Shown: piece by piece, positions 8,188 through 18,487 of the stretch
Layout of the letters: the number at the start of each line of letters is the position of its first letter
Numbering within the stretch: the stretch's first letter is position 1
Source: COE1 sp910588595
GTDB lineage: Bacteria > Bacillota > Clostridia > Lachnospirales > Lachnospiraceae
Length of the DNA: 64,000 bases
Reading direction: 5' to 3'
Assembly (NCBI GenBank): GCA_948957135.1
Contig: CARDBT010000001.1
Span: 121,672 to 185,671 of the forward strand
Program-made: the position numbers and the translations under genes
Notes under the pieces: generated by a model
Seen by the model: only the letters and a program-made list of their open reading frames with translations
What the model was told of the DNA's origin: nothing
The model's database searches: none

Positions 8188-11100
8188 CTAAGAACTGCGT
8201 GCATAGAACTTGTACACTCCTTTGCCTGCATTCTTTACATCATAGAGCACCTTGTCAGCCTCTTTTACGATCCTCTCAAGTTCAGCCTCTGACATCAATG
8301 ATTTTCTGCCGCTGATACCAATCGAACAGGATATCTGATGCTCTATAGGAATATCAATATTCTTTCCGATCTTGCGCCGTATCGCGGCAACAAAACCACC
8401 CTCCCGCTCGATCTGACTGTAAATGTTTTTTGCGATCTGACTGACATATGCCTTATTGTCCGTGTACACTGTGATCAAAAACTCATCTCCGCCGTACCGC
8501 GTCACAAAGCCATGATCGCCCACCTCTTTCTGAAAGATCCGAGCCATTCCTTTCAATATGATATCACCGACACCATGTCCGAAAGTGTCATTATAATACT
8601 TAAAATTATCCAGATCGATGTACATTATGATGACCGCCTGTCCCAAACCGGTCTCTTCATTTTCTTCGAGCATTCTGCTGATGTTCCCATAAAAACCTTC
8701 TCTGTTATACAGACCAGTAAGCTTATCTGTCACCGCCAGGTGATTGAGTTTATCGTTCATCTGCTTAATCTTCTCATTCGCCTCAAGCATATCGATGGAA
8801 CTGAGCAGCTGCCGCATCAAAAACTCAAAAACCGTATAATCACCCTCGTCCAATAGATATCTGTTTGTCGGTGAATGCCAATTGTCCTTCATTTCAATGT
8901 ATGCAACCATGACAGCCTTTAAGCAATCATTATTATAAAACGGCAGGCCAATGATGGAACAGACTTTATTCTGTGCAAAAAGCGTGACAATATCCCAGTA
9001 ATCGGTATAATTATTATTGATCTTGGAGGTGACAAAACCGAGCCTGTTCTGATGAAAAAATGTTTCTATACGCCCCTGACGCTCACTTGTATAAACATAA
9101 CCTGTGTTGTTATAGAGCTCTTGAGGGCCATTCTCACCATATTTCACCAAGATCAGCCTGTCTATGTTAAAGTTATGTATGAAGGCATTCAGCGCCGGAG
9201 TTACCAGTTCCTTTCGGCTCTTGCCGCCAATCTCCACCATTTTCTGCCATGCAGACAGGAAATTCATTGCCTTCTGGTGTTCCTGATTTTCCTTGTATAT
9301 AGACGCATGTCTAAGCACTTCGTCAATCTCATGTCTGAGAACAGTTGACAACTCAAGTCCACATCGATCTGCCTTAGGAGTCCTGCACATAAGTTTATCC
9401 CTAAACGCTGCCACCTTGTCTGCACACTTCTGTCTGCCATAAAAATCGATTGCATGATCCAAACATTTCTGCGCTTCCTCATCCTTGCCCATAACTCGAT
9501 ATAATCTTGCAAATTCTATGATATATTGTCCGAAAATGTAAAACTGATTTCCTGCAAATTCATCAAGACACTTCGCCGCCAGCAAATAATTTTTTTGCGC
9601 CTCCTCGCATTCCTGTCTCTGCGCAAGCTGCAGCCCGCAAACAAAGTAATAGATAAAAAGATCGTCCCTGCACATAGTATAGTCATGTATGATCGCACTT
9701 TCCAGCTCTTCGTCCTCCCTGCCGATCAAGTGTTCCAGAAACAGCCTTGTCTTCTCGATATAGATGGCACATTTCAACTCATTTTCATTATAATGACTGC
9801 ACAGTGCGAGAAGCCCTGCAAGCTTTGAAATGTTGCAGACCCTGAGACTGTTCATTTTCATTTCCTTCACGATCCTAAATGATAGTTCAAGATAATCGTA
9901 CGCGTCTTTGTAATCCTGCGCCATAATACAATTGATCGCCATGTTATAAAGTGTCTCACCCACATAATCGATCTTTTCCATTTTCAAAAAGCTTTTGAGC
10001 GCCCGATTATAACATTCAAACGCCTTCTCATACTCTTCCATGGCGGATGATATGTAGCCCACACCGTTATAAATCATAGCTTCCTCATACTCATCCTTGC
10101 CCCTGACAAGCTCATGGCATTTGTCATAGTAATATTTTGCCGTCTTAAAAAAACCGTTCGTGGAAGCGATCATAATATTATTGCGGTATGCCTCCATCAG
10201 AAAATACTCGTTGCCAAGTCTCTTCATGATATCGACACCTTTATTAAAGTTTACCAGTCTGCTCTCTAACTGCGTTTCATCTGCAAAGAGCATCGGCTGA
10301 TTGTCATAGGCATAGACATATATGTGCGCCAGATGATTCCAGAAATGATATTCCTCCGCTTTCCGCAGAACATCCTCGTCCACAGCAATTTCATTCGCAC
10401 AGAAAAAAATATTGTGCCACCCCGACATTTTTACCATCACACTCAGAAGCTTCGCGATAAAAATATCATAGTCAGAATGCTGCTGTACTGCGATCTCAAG
10501 ACATTTCCCGGCATATTTTTCTGCCTCATCAAGTTTTCCGTTATACATATGCGCCATACACATCAGATAACAGTAAACATAGTCAAGTTCCATGTCTACA
10601 GTCCGCCGCTGGAGTTCTTTTAATTCTCCACACAAAAGCAGCGCCTGTGAAAAATCCTGTGTGTAGATAGACACAAATGCGTATAGTTTGACGATCCTGC
10701 ACTTGTAATCCCAATCAATATCAATCTCCTCAACTGTTATCAATTTGTAGATGATCTCAAGATAATATTTTGCCTGCATAAAATCCAGACAAAAAAGCAG
10801 GTTGTTGATCTTGATGATATAACTTTCCAGCTGATCCACCGAAAATGTAAAATCACTCAGGCTTCCTCTTGAGCTGCTCAGCATACCCGAACTTGTCTCG
10901 ATCACCAGCTTCCTGTCACATACATATCTATAAAATATGTTCCAGATCGGCTCCATGTGGGCAAGCGGCACTTTTGCCTCATTGTATGCTGCTATGACAA
11001 CAATATTATGGCATGTCGCATCCTCGATGAGATTATGGATAAAATGCATTGATGATCCATTCGCATACTGAATATCATTCAACAGAAATATGACCTGTCT

Positions 11101-11529
11101 GTCACCTGCCAGATGGGAGACAATCTCCACAACTGCGGAGGCGATCTTATCCTGTTCAAATGCCACCTCATCGATCAACATGTTTTCCTCACGTACACAA
11201 ACGCCACTCTGGAGAAAACTCTTAAAGACTGACCGATGCAGACTATAGATATCACACTCATCAAGAAGGCTGTCAATTGCCTGATCTGAAAGCTGTCCGA
11301 ACGCTTCATTCGCAAAATCAAGAAACGGCTCAAACACGCTGATCATATTAGACAGCTTAAAATCATGCAGACAGACGAACGCATCTGGATAATCCCTTTT
11401 CGTCTGTTCTTTTCCTTCCTCCGTAAACGCAAATGTATTGTAGTGCCTTAAAAGCAGAAAACTTCCTTTTCCTGCAAGCAGTCCCGAATACACCCGGTCA
11501 CGAATATCCATTTTCATATCACTGTTCAT
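8188..11529 (-). CDS. Degenerate STAND ATPase - TPR - GAF - GGDEF diguanylate cyclase
   Basis: This cytoplasmic-looking protein of about 1113 residues has four parts. The first 200 residues resemble an AAA_16/STAND module with a Walker-B-like FLLNDIQYANGSS, but I see no Walker A loop. A long helical TPR region follows (about 250-730). Then comes a GAF-like segment (about 750-900) and a coiled coil, and finally a GGDEF domain with an intact RYGGDEFLI signature near the C-terminus, so cyclic-di-GMP synthesis is likely. The usual RxxD inhibitory site before GGDEF is not visible. ATG 11529 has GGAG upstream; ATG 11550 does not. It is apparently transcribed alone. The input signal is unknown. Confidence 0.85.
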   Translation of the reverse strand: MNSDMKMDIRDRVYSGLLAGKGSFLLLRHYNTFAFTEEGKEQTKRDYPDAFVCLHDFKLSNMISVFEPFLDFANEAFGQLSDQAIDSLLDECDIYSLHRSVFKSFLQSGVCVREENMLIDEVAFEQDKIASAVVEIVSHLAGDRQVIFLLNDIQYANGSSMHFIHNLIEDATCHNIVVIAAYNEAKVPLAHMEPIWNIFYRYVCDRKLVIETSSGMLSSSRGSLSDFTFSVDQLESYIIKINNLLFCLDFMQAKYYLEIIYKLITVEEIDIDWDYKCRIVKLYAFVSIYTQDFSQALLLCGELKELQRRTVDMELDYVYCYLMCMAHMYNGKLDEAEKYAGKCLEIAVQQHSDYDIFIAKLLSVMVKMSGWHNIFFCANEIAVDEDVLRKAEEYHFWNHLAHIYVYAYDNQPMLFADETQLESRLVNFNKGVDIMKRLGNEYFLMEAYRNNIMIASTNGFFKTAKYYYDKCHELVRGKDEYEEAMIYNGVGYISSAMEEYEKAFECYNRALKSFLKMEKIDYVGETLYNMAINCIMAQDYKDAYDYLELSFRIVKEMKMNSLRVCNISKLAGLLALCSHYNENELKCAIYIEKTRLFLEHLIGREDEELESAIIHDYTMCRDDLFIYYFVCGLQLAQRQECEEAQKNYLLAAKCLDEFAGNQFYIFGQYIIEFARLYRVMGKDEEAQKCLDHAIDFYGRQKCADKVAAFRDKLMCRTPKADRCGLELSTVLRHEIDEVLRHASIYKENQEHQKAMNFLSAWQKMVEIGGKSRKELVTPALNAFIHNFNIDRLILVKYGENGPQELYNNTGYVYTSERQGRIETFFHQNRLGFVTSKINNNYTDYWDIVTLFAQNKVCSIIGLPFYNNDCLKAVMVAYIEMKDNWHSPTNRYLLDEGDYTVFEFLMRQLLSSIDMLEANEKIKQMNDKLNHLAVTDKLTGLYNREGFYGNISRMLEENEETGLGQAVIIMYIDLDNFKYYNDTFGHGVGDIILKGMARIFQKEVGDHGFVTRYGGDEFLITVYTDNKAYVSQIAKNIYSQIEREGGFVAAIRRKIGKNIDIPIEHQISCSIGISGRKSLMSEAELERIVKEADKVLYDVKNAGKGVYKFYARSS

Positions 11530-11642
11530 TTCCACTACTCCGACTACCATTTTATTTCAGCCTGATCGCTGATCCCGCCCTAAAATCCTACTGCTCCCAA
11601 TACAGTCCAGCATCCTGGAAAACAATGCACATCAACAAATTC

Positions 11643-11671
11643 GGCGGCATAGGTATGAACCCTATGCCGCC
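11643..11671. terminator. Strong hairpin between the histidine kinase gene and the GGDEF gene
   Basis: GGCGGCATAGG and CCTATGCCGCC form a perfect 11-pair stem with a 7-base loop, just 3' of the kinase gene. The T run after it on the minus strand is weak (AATTTGTT), so terminator function is probable rather than certain. Confidence 0.6.
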
Positions 11672-11713
11672 AGCTGACATGCCTGCAGACATCCTCTTCA
11701 ATATCTGATAATA

Positions 11714-14269
11714 TTATACCAAAATACAACTATTTCTGTCAATGTCTGCATTTTCTTTCATTGTATCACAATATCTGTCAAAGGTGAGCTCGACCTTGAA
11801 CAGATCCCCATCCACAATGATATCCATCTTCCCTTTGATCAGTTTCATCAGGCTCTGCGCTATGGAGAGTCCCAGCCCATGCCCGTCCGTGTTCCTCGAC
11901 TTATCCCCGCGCACAAAGCGTTCCATCAGCTCCTCACCGCTGATGTTCAGCGGATATTTTGATATATTGCGGAATGTGATGCGCACGCTCTGTTCTGCCG
12001 CTTCCAGGTTTACGTACACCCTTGAACCTGCCTGCGCGTATTTGCAGATGTTGTTCATCAGGTTGTCGATGACACGCCAGAGATGCCTGCCGTCCGTCAT
12101 GATGTATACAGGTTCATCCAGTTTGCTGACAATCAGTTCCAGCCCTACGACCGAAAGTCTCTCCTCAAATTCCCCCACTGTCTGTGTCACGAACACACCG
12201 ACCTCCAGCTGCTGTCTGTCAACAGCCAGATTTCCGGAAGATGCCTTGGATGCCTCCACCAGATCCTCGATCAGCTTCTTCAGTTTGGAAGACTGCCGCT
12301 CAAGTACTTCGAGGTACTCTGCCGCCTTGTCATTGTGAAGCTCCTCCTTCGAGAGCAGATCCACATAGTTGATGATGGATGTGAGCGGCGTCTTGATATC
12401 GTGGGACACGTTCGTGATCAGTTCCGTCTTGAGGCGCTCGCTCTTCATGCGCTCGTCGACCGCCCTGGACATGCCCTCGCTGATCTTATTCAGATTCTCC
12501 CCGTGCTTCTTGCAGTCCCAGAACATCTTTTTCGTGTCGATCTTGTACGTGAGATCCCCCTCCGCCATACACTGCCCCGCTCTCTGCAGTTTACTGATCT
12601 GAATGACGATCACACACAATACTGCACAGATAGCCAGGCGCCGGCCCAGATAAAAAACGAACGCGGTATCACCAAAGTCAAAGACAGCTATGAGAAACAG
12701 GTCGACGACAGAAACTACCCCGACAAAAAGGATCACTTTCCATAGCAGTTCGATATTCCGAAAGATCATTGTGATCAGATCGCGTATCCGGCTGTAGATC
12801 CGATAGCAGACGCTGTTTCTCCACCATTTTCCCGCCTTCACCCGCACACAAAGGCTCAGCATATACGCGATCGCAGTCACGGTCATGATAACACCGAACA
12901 TACTGCACACGCCCAGGCTGATGTCTGCGGATCTCCATATGCCCGTTGCCGACAATATATATAGCGCCAGGATCCCCATGAACAATTCCGCACCGCCCGC
13001 AAGCACAGTCAGTATATCAAGCGGAATCCTGTCAAACCAGGTGAGCACGATCCCTTCCACCGTCCTGCGGCGCCCCGCCGCATACACCAGGAATCCAAAC
13101 GACAGCAGCAGCACAAAGATGCTGATCCCGAGTCCCTGGAACAGATTCATGTCAACAAGATCATAATACAGATCGATGAACCAGCCCTCCTGACTGTACA
13201 TGCTCACGCGGTCTGACGGGACATGATCCGGAATGAGTGACACCACCCAGTACGCATCCGGCTGAATATCATCCCGGACCACGAGCGTGTAGTCCTCGTT
13301 GAGATAGTACCCTGCCTCCCTGACAAAGAATTCATCCGCGATATTGTCGGAGTCGATCAGCGTCAGTTCATCGCCTGTTATGCCCCGCACATTGTCCAGC
13401 AGGATCGTTCCCCATTTGCTGCAGCTGAACGTCGTGTTGTTCAGATCCGCCAGGTTGACTGCACCTCCGCTGCCCTCGCCCCCAAGGATCTGCTCTATCC
13501 GCTCCTGATCCGGCTGCATTTCCTGCCCCCCCCCGCCTTCATCCGAAAACGCATCTGTGCCTCCGTCAAAGATCGCGGTGTCAAAGCTCTCGAAATTCAG
13601 CTTGTAACCCCCGGTATTAAAATCATAGTTATAGTTGTACACCGTCGCTCCCTGACTGCCGTCATAGCACAGCGATACATTCTGTACCGGATAATAGTTG
13701 CCCTCGGCGCGATAGTACAGGACTCCCTCTGCGACATCGTAGCATATCCTGTCCGCATACAGATACGACCAGCCTGAATCCTCGATCAGCTTACTGCTCT
13801 CGACAGCCAGCGACGCAATGTCCGCATAATCGCCGTAATACTCCATCACCTTAGACGCTCTGGAACCGTTTACCGTCTCGACAAACAGATAGAGGAACAG
13901 CTCGTCGGGGTTGAGATCCGCAAGCTCCTGTTCCGTCATGTTCGTTTCAAGATAGGACATCTTGTCATGAAGATTCACGCCATCGAGACCGTTTGACTTG
14001 ATGATCCCATACTTGAAAAACTCCTCTCGCAGTTCCTCTGCATGAGCGCTGCTCCCACGATTGCTAAACGCATTCACGGAATAGTTCATATTGGCATACC
14101 GGTAGGAATCCTCGAGTGCCTCCTCCCGCGTCATCTCCCACATACCGCCATATACACCGCATGCCAGGCACAGACCAAGAACTCCAGTTCCTACAGCTGA
14201 GACAATGCACAGCAGCCATGCCAGGCACTTTGCCACGATCGAATATCTTAACTTTTTCACCTTAAACAT
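11714..14269 (-). CDS. Membrane sensor histidine kinase
   Basis: The sensor kinase has about 851 residues. An N-terminal membrane helix anchors a large extracytoplasmic region (about 45-370), followed by a block of several membrane helices (about 375-570). Then come a short HAMP-like linker, the HisKA helix with the phospho-acceptor in NVSHDIKTPLTSI, and the HATPase with N box LMNNICKYA and G box GHGLGLSIAQSL. It lies 15 bases downstream of the response regulator and is certainly co-transcribed with it. ATG 14269 is used rather than the GTG directly before it. The multi-helix middle and the tyrosine-rich external region are typical of clostridial kinases of unknown ligand. Confidence 0.9.
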   Translation of the reverse strand: MFKVKKLRYSIVAKCLAWLLCIVSAVGTGVLGLCLACGVYGGMWEMTREEALEDSYRYANMNYSVNAFSNRGSSAHAEELREEFFKYGIIKSNGLDGVNLHDKMSYLETNMTEQELADLNPDELFLYLFVETVNGSRASKVMEYYGDYADIASLAVESSKLIEDSGWSYLYADRICYDVAEGVLYYRAEGNYYPVQNVSLCYDGSQGATVYNYNYDFNTGGYKLNFESFDTAIFDGGTDAFSDEGGGGQEMQPDQERIEQILGGEGSGGAVNLADLNNTTFSCSKWGTILLDNVRGITGDELTLIDSDNIADEFFVREAGYYLNEDYTLVVRDDIQPDAYWVVSLIPDHVPSDRVSMYSQEGWFIDLYYDLVDMNLFQGLGISIFVLLLSFGFLVYAAGRRRTVEGIVLTWFDRIPLDILTVLAGGAELFMGILALYILSATGIWRSADISLGVCSMFGVIMTVTAIAYMLSLCVRVKAGKWWRNSVCYRIYSRIRDLITMIFRNIELLWKVILFVGVVSVVDLFLIAVFDFGDTAFVFYLGRRLAICAVLCVIVIQISKLQRAGQCMAEGDLTYKIDTKKMFWDCKKHGENLNKISEGMSRAVDERMKSERLKTELITNVSHDIKTPLTSIINYVDLLSKEELHNDKAAEYLEVLERQSSKLKKLIEDLVEASKASSGNLAVDRQQLEVGVFVTQTVGEFEERLSVVGLELIVSKLDEPVYIMTDGRHLWRVIDNLMNNICKYAQAGSRVYVNLEAAEQSVRITFRNISKYPLNISGEELMERFVRGDKSRNTDGHGLGLSIAQSLMKLIKGKMDIIVDGDLFKVELTFDRYCDTMKENADIDRNSCILV

Positions 14270-14284
14270 CACCCTTTTTCCTGT

Positions 14285-14977
14285 TTATGCTTCCAACTTG
14301 TAACCTCGTCCCCAGACAGATTTGAGATACCGCGGCTCCGCCGGATTGTACTCGAGTTTTTCCCGCAGATGCCGGATGTGGACCGCCACCGTATTCTCTG
14401 TGCCGTACGGGCTGTCGTTCCACACTGCTGCGTAAATCTGTGCCGGGGAGTACACTTTTCCCGGATTTTCCATGAGAAGCTTGAGGATATCATACTCTGT
14501 CGGTGTCAGCGCCGCGCGCTCGCCGTCGAGCGTCACTTCCTTGGTGCGGTCGTCAAGCTCGATGCCTCCGATCGTAAGCGTCTCGACCACCCTCGGCGTC
14601 ACCCCGCTGCCAAGCTGCATGTAACGCCTGAGCTGGGATTTCACACGCGCCTGCACCTCCACCGGATTGAACGGTTTCGTCACGTAATCGTCCGCACCGA
14701 TGTTGAGTCCGAGCACTTTATCGGTGTCCTCGCTCCTGGCTGTCAGCATGATGACCGGTACGTTGCTCTGCTCCCGCAGCTTCACCATCGCCGTGATACC
14801 GTCCATAACGGGCATCATGATATCCATGAGCACCAGATGGATCGTCTCCCTCGCAAGCACCTCCAAAGCTTCCTTTCCATTGTAAGCCTCATACACCTGA
14901 TACCCCTCAGCCGTCAGATAGATCCTGAGCGCCGACACAATATCCCTCTCGTCATCACACACCAATACGTTGTACAT
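14285..14977 (-). CDS. OmpR/PhoB-family response regulator
   Basis: The protein has about 230 residues with a receiver domain and a winged-helix DNA-binding domain. The acidic pocket (CDDE), the phospho-acceptor aspartate in LVLMDIMMP, the switch region MLTARSE and the lysine in YVTKPFNP are all present. The C-terminal part ends with the OmpR-type wing VWGRGYKLEA. ATG 14977 is supported by GGGAGG six bases upstream; the longer frame has no such site and would add a non-conserved tail. It is the first gene of a two-gene operon with the histidine kinase. Confidence 0.95.
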   Translation of the reverse strand: MYNVLVCDDERDIVSALRIYLTAEGYQVYEAYNGKEALEVLARETIHLVLMDIMMPVMDGITAMVKLREQSNVPVIMLTARSEDTDKVLGLNIGADDYVTKPFNPVEVQARVKSQLRRYMQLGSGVTPRVVETLTIGGIELDDRTKEVTLDGERAALTPTEYDILKLLMENPGKVYSPAQIYAAVWNDSPYGTENTVAVHIRHLREKLEYNPAEPRYLKSVWGRGYKLEA

Positions 14978-15034
14978 CACTGACCTCCCTGTTGAATCCT
15001 GTACTTCTCTCTCCGGTTCGTCCTCACAGATAGA

Positions 15035-15063
15035 AGTATATACCATATATTTTTAAGTTCCAA
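15035..15063 (-). promoter_or_regulatory. Sigma-A promoter of the two-component operon
   Basis: Minus strand TTGGAA (15063-15058), 17-base spacer, TATACT (15040-15035); start predicted about 50 bases upstream of the regulator gene. Confidence 0.7.
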
Positions 15064-15086
15064 TTGGGTAAAAGTTTAAGATTTGA

Positions 15087-16427
15087 TTAAGACAATCTCC
15101 TCACCACGATAAAATAACTGATGACGAGGATCACATCCGCCCCCATCCACGCCATGATCTCCGCGTAAAAAATGCCGTTCTCACCGATCAGTCTCGGCAG
15201 GAGCAGCGCGCTTGCCGTGCGCATGACAAACTCCGCGACGCCCGAGAGCATCGGGAGCACCGTATTTCCCATGCCCTGTATGGCGGAGCGCGTCACATGC
15301 AGTATGTACAGTACCGGCAGACAGACGCTCATGACCGCCAGATAGTGATATGCGACCTCCATCGTCGCCTCCACCGTCGCCGGGGAACCCGATATGAACA
15401 GTCCCAGCAAGAGTCTGCCAAAGCCCAGCATGCACGCCGCGATCACAACAGATGTGATCAGTGCGATCACCACAGCCGCCCGCATACCGTCATGAATGCG
15501 CCTGACCTTTCCGGCGCCCATATTCTGCCCCATGTATGTCACCATGGCATAACCGTAGGATGTCGCCGCGATCTCCAGCAAACCGTACAGCTTGTTGGTC
15601 GCCGTAAACCCAGCGATAAAAACCACGCCAAATCCGTTTACCACAGCCTGTACGATCATGCCGCCCACCGCTATGACCGCATTCTGAAACGCCATGGGAA
15701 AACCCAGATACATCAGTTCTCCCGCCAGTCTGCCGCTCAGCCTGAAATCCTCCGGCTGCATGCGCAGCAGCTCGATCTTTCTGATATGCCAGATGCAAAA
15801 GATGCTTGACACGAGCTGGGCGATCAGCGTCGCAGACGCCGCGCCCGCGATCCCCCAGCCAAAACCGATGACAAACAGCATGTCCAGCAGGATATTTACA
15901 ACGGAGGCGACGATCATGGCGTTGAGCGGCGTCCTGCCGTCCCCCAGCGCACGCAGAATGCACGCCAGCAGATTGTACAGCATCACGATCGGAATGCCCA
16001 TGAACATGATACGCAGGTACAATATCGTACCGTCCCAGATGTCCGGCGGCGTCTGCAGAACCCGCAGCAGCGGCGCTGCCATGAGCTGCCCTGCCGCGAC
16101 AAGGACCAGCGCCGATACCGCCGCGATCACTGCGGAGCCCGCGACCGCCTTTCTCAGCGCATCCTGCTTTCCCGCCCCGAACGCCTTCGCCATCATGATC
16201 CCAAAGCCCTGCGTGAATCCCTGGATGATCCCCAGCATCATCCAGTTCATCCACTCTGCGGCGCCGAGCGCCGCCAGTGCGCCGACACCGAGCACCTTTC
16301 CCACGACCATCGTGTCGACCACGGTATACAGTTGCTGAAAGATATTTCCTGCCATCAGTGACAGGGCAAACGTCAGAATGATATCAGAGGGTTTTCCCTC
16401 TGTCATGTGTTTAATCTTTACCGCCAT
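15087..16427 (-). CDS. MATE-family multidrug/sodium antiporter
   Basis: This 446-residue membrane protein has about twelve hydrophobic segments in two halves of six, as in MATE exporters. The N-terminal segment FALSLMAGNIFQQLYTVVD and the paired loop residues QGFTQGFGIM fit the DinF/NorM-like branch. It probably exports cationic compounds against Na+ or H+. GGAGAG lies shortly before ATG 16427. It is transcribed toward the two-component operon but that operon has its own promoter. Substrate cannot be read from sequence. Confidence 0.92.
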   Translation of the reverse strand: MAVKIKHMTEGKPSDIILTFALSLMAGNIFQQLYTVVDTMVVGKVLGVGALAALGAAEWMNWMMLGIIQGFTQGFGIMMAKAFGAGKQDALRKAVAGSAVIAAVSALVLVAAGQLMAAPLLRVLQTPPDIWDGTILYLRIMFMGIPIVMLYNLLACILRALGDGRTPLNAMIVASVVNILLDMLFVIGFGWGIAGAASATLIAQLVSSIFCIWHIRKIELLRMQPEDFRLSGRLAGELMYLGFPMAFQNAVIAVGGMIVQAVVNGFGVVFIAGFTATNKLYGLLEIAATSYGYAMVTYMGQNMGAGKVRRIHDGMRAAVVIALITSVVIAACMLGFGRLLLGLFISGSPATVEATMEVAYHYLAVMSVCLPVLYILHVTRSAIQGMGNTVLPMLSGVAEFVMRTASALLLPRLIGENGIFYAEIMAWMGADVILVISYFIVVRRLS

Positions 16428-16492
16428 CTTTTCTCTCCACCTTCGCGATCCGCGCGCCCATGCATCCTATAATGTTCCCATCTCTTACAAAA

Positions 16493-16516
16493 GGAGACAC
16501 ACTTTCGTGTGTCTCC
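16493..16516 (-). terminator. Rho-independent terminator of pckA
   Basis: GGAGACACAC and GTGTGTCTCC form a ten-pair stem with a four-base loop; the minus strand continues TTTTGT. It sits about 60 bases past the pckA stop. Confidence 0.85.
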
Positions 16517-16578
16517 TCTCTAAATTGAATCAGACAGTTTTCATCCAACAATCTTTATATAGCTGATTCTTCAAATCC

Positions 16579-18297
16579 TTAGCACTGCTCAACGAGCTTC
16601 TTCAATGCTGCAAGTGCCTCGTCAGGAAGCTTGTCATAGCCTTCCTTCTTGGTCGCAAAACCTTCCACTGCATCTACACGGTTCTGCATAGCGGACTTCA
16701 ACGCTGCCACATACTCAGCATTGTTCATATCCGGCTTGAATGCGTCGCTTGTCTTGCCAGACCAGTCATACATGATCTCGATATCATCAAAGTTGCCCCA
16801 CTTCTCGAAGTTAGCCTTTCCTTCAACGATCGTCTCCAGGATTCCCAATGTGTCAGCCGGCTTTACCTTTGTGCCCATGAAGTCGCCTGTGTTGACGATA
16901 TAGCATGCTACATCCTTCTCCTCAACCAGCTTCTTGAACTTCTCATAGTCGTTAACCAGCGGATATGTTCTGAACGGGTTTGCATAAGGAACGATTCTGA
17001 GTGCGTTCAGATCTGTACCGGCTGCAACACGCTCTGCTGTGGAAGTCTTTGTTGCAAGTGTCGCACCCATGACAGATGCAAGCGCTGAACCCTTCAACTT
17101 CACTACCGGCGGGATCGTCGGATCCTTCATGATCCAGAAGATCGCGTTAACAGGAGCATCGATCTTATCCACACGGTTCGGAGACCACAGCTTTGACTTG
17201 ATCGCACGTCCGTTTCCGTTCCTGATATCCTCTGTCACGAGCTGGATCTTTCCATCCTCATCCATTGTAGCGGAGCAGTTCTGTGCGGACAGTAAGTACT
17301 CATTGTCAGCGCAGCCTGTAGGATAGTCAGCTGTCTTGTCAAAGTATGTAGGCTCAAGCGCGATGGACGCACAAGTGTCTGTATTGATGATGAATGCATC
17401 GTCGTGAAGAACCTTGATACCGCCGAATGCATCATACTTTCCGGCATGCTTAGCATGTGTCAGCGTAGACTTACCAGATCCTGACAAGCCGTATACAGAT
17501 GCAACGAACTTCTTGCCGCCCTCAAGAGAGTACTCCTTCTGTCCGCCATGGCAGGAAGCATAGCCGTTTCTGTTTGCAAGCGCCCATGCCATTGTCAGAG
17601 TACCTTTCTTGTGCTCGCCAAAGTACTTCATACCAAGGATCGCAGCACAGTTCTGGTTTGTATCGAAATAGCAGAGTGTCAAAGGATCGCTCAGGCAGCT
17701 GTAGTCAACATCCGGTGCCTCATGCGGTGCCCACTGAGGATCAGAGAAGATATAGATATCCGGCTCCTTGCCATCGCCGACAGGCTTGGAGTTCCTGTAC
17801 ATTTTAACATACTCATCCGACATATACTGGAAATTGATCATCCAGTTGTAGAGCAGGTTCTCCTCTCCTTCCGGAATCAGGAGATGCGCTTTCACCATAA
17901 ACTCAGGATCAAGACCTACAAAGCACTCTGCATGATACATCGTCTTCCAACGTGTCTCGTATACAGCGTCCATGACTACCTTGTCAAGCTTTGCCTCGTC
18001 CACGCCCGGCTCGCCCTTGATGCGGCGTGCTGCTGCGTAACGTCCTGTAACAGCGCCATCATTGAACAACAAAACTCTTGCGTCCTTCTCGAGACCAAAT
18101 GTTTCGCCGTCCTTGATCTTCATATCGGTAACAATGGTTCCCGGTGAGTTCTTCGCTAACTCATAGGCTTCCTTCAAAGTGTTTACTTTCACTACATTGT
18201 TTCCGTAAAAAGCCGCCTCGATGATAGAACGTGTCTTAGAAAATCCTACCTTTCCAGCACCAATCTCAGAAATGGGATAATACGCTTTCGTTGACAT
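16579..18297 (-). CDS. pckA: Phosphoenolpyruvate carboxykinase (ATP)
   Basis: The enzyme has 572 residues and interconverts oxaloacetate and phosphoenolpyruvate with ADP/ATP; in fermentative gut anaerobes it often runs in the carboxylating direction. The phosphate-binding loop reads YGLSGSGKSTLTHA, the family's kinase-1 motif, followed by the metal-binding VLHDDAFIIN (kinase 2 region) and later RIVPYANPFRTYP. The start ATG 18297 has AAGGAGG upstream. The gene stands alone between a consensus promoter and a strong terminator, which fits high expression. Confidence 0.95.
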   Translation of the reverse strand: MSTKAYYPISEIGAGKVGFSKTRSIIEAAFYGNNVVKVNTLKEAYELAKNSPGTIVTDMKIKDGETFGLEKDARVLLFNDGAVTGRYAAARRIKGEPGVDEAKLDKVVMDAVYETRWKTMYHAECFVGLDPEFMVKAHLLIPEGEENLLYNWMINFQYMSDEYVKMYRNSKPVGDGKEPDIYIFSDPQWAPHEAPDVDYSCLSDPLTLCYFDTNQNCAAILGMKYFGEHKKGTLTMAWALANRNGYASCHGGQKEYSLEGGKKFVASVYGLSGSGKSTLTHAKHAGKYDAFGGIKVLHDDAFIINTDTCASIALEPTYFDKTADYPTGCADNEYLLSAQNCSATMDEDGKIQLVTEDIRNGNGRAIKSKLWSPNRVDKIDAPVNAIFWIMKDPTIPPVVKLKGSALASVMGATLATKTSTAERVAAGTDLNALRIVPYANPFRTYPLVNDYEKFKKLVEEKDVACYIVNTGDFMGTKVKPADTLGILETIVEGKANFEKWGNFDDIEIMYDWSGKTSDAFKPDMNNAEYVAALKSAMQNRVDAVEGFATKKEGYDKLPDEALAALKKLVEQC

Positions 18298-18401
18298 TTA
18301 AGATCCTCCTTAAGATAATAAAATATATTTCAAACCGCCATGACAAACTGCACTGCCTGGACGGTTATGATCAAGATGCAAGGGCTTATCCTAATGAGAC
18401 A

Positions 18402-18430
18402 ATTATCTCAAAACCTTAGATAAAAGTCAA
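18402..18430 (-). promoter_or_regulatory. Sigma-A promoter of pckA
   Basis: Minus strand TTGACT (18430-18425), 17-base spacer, GATAAT (18407-18402). The leader is about 100 bases long, with no recognised riboswitch. Confidence 0.75.
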
Positions 18431-18487
18431 TAAAATTAACATAAACTTCTCAAATAAAGTGTGAACAGAAACGTAAATTCAGTCATT

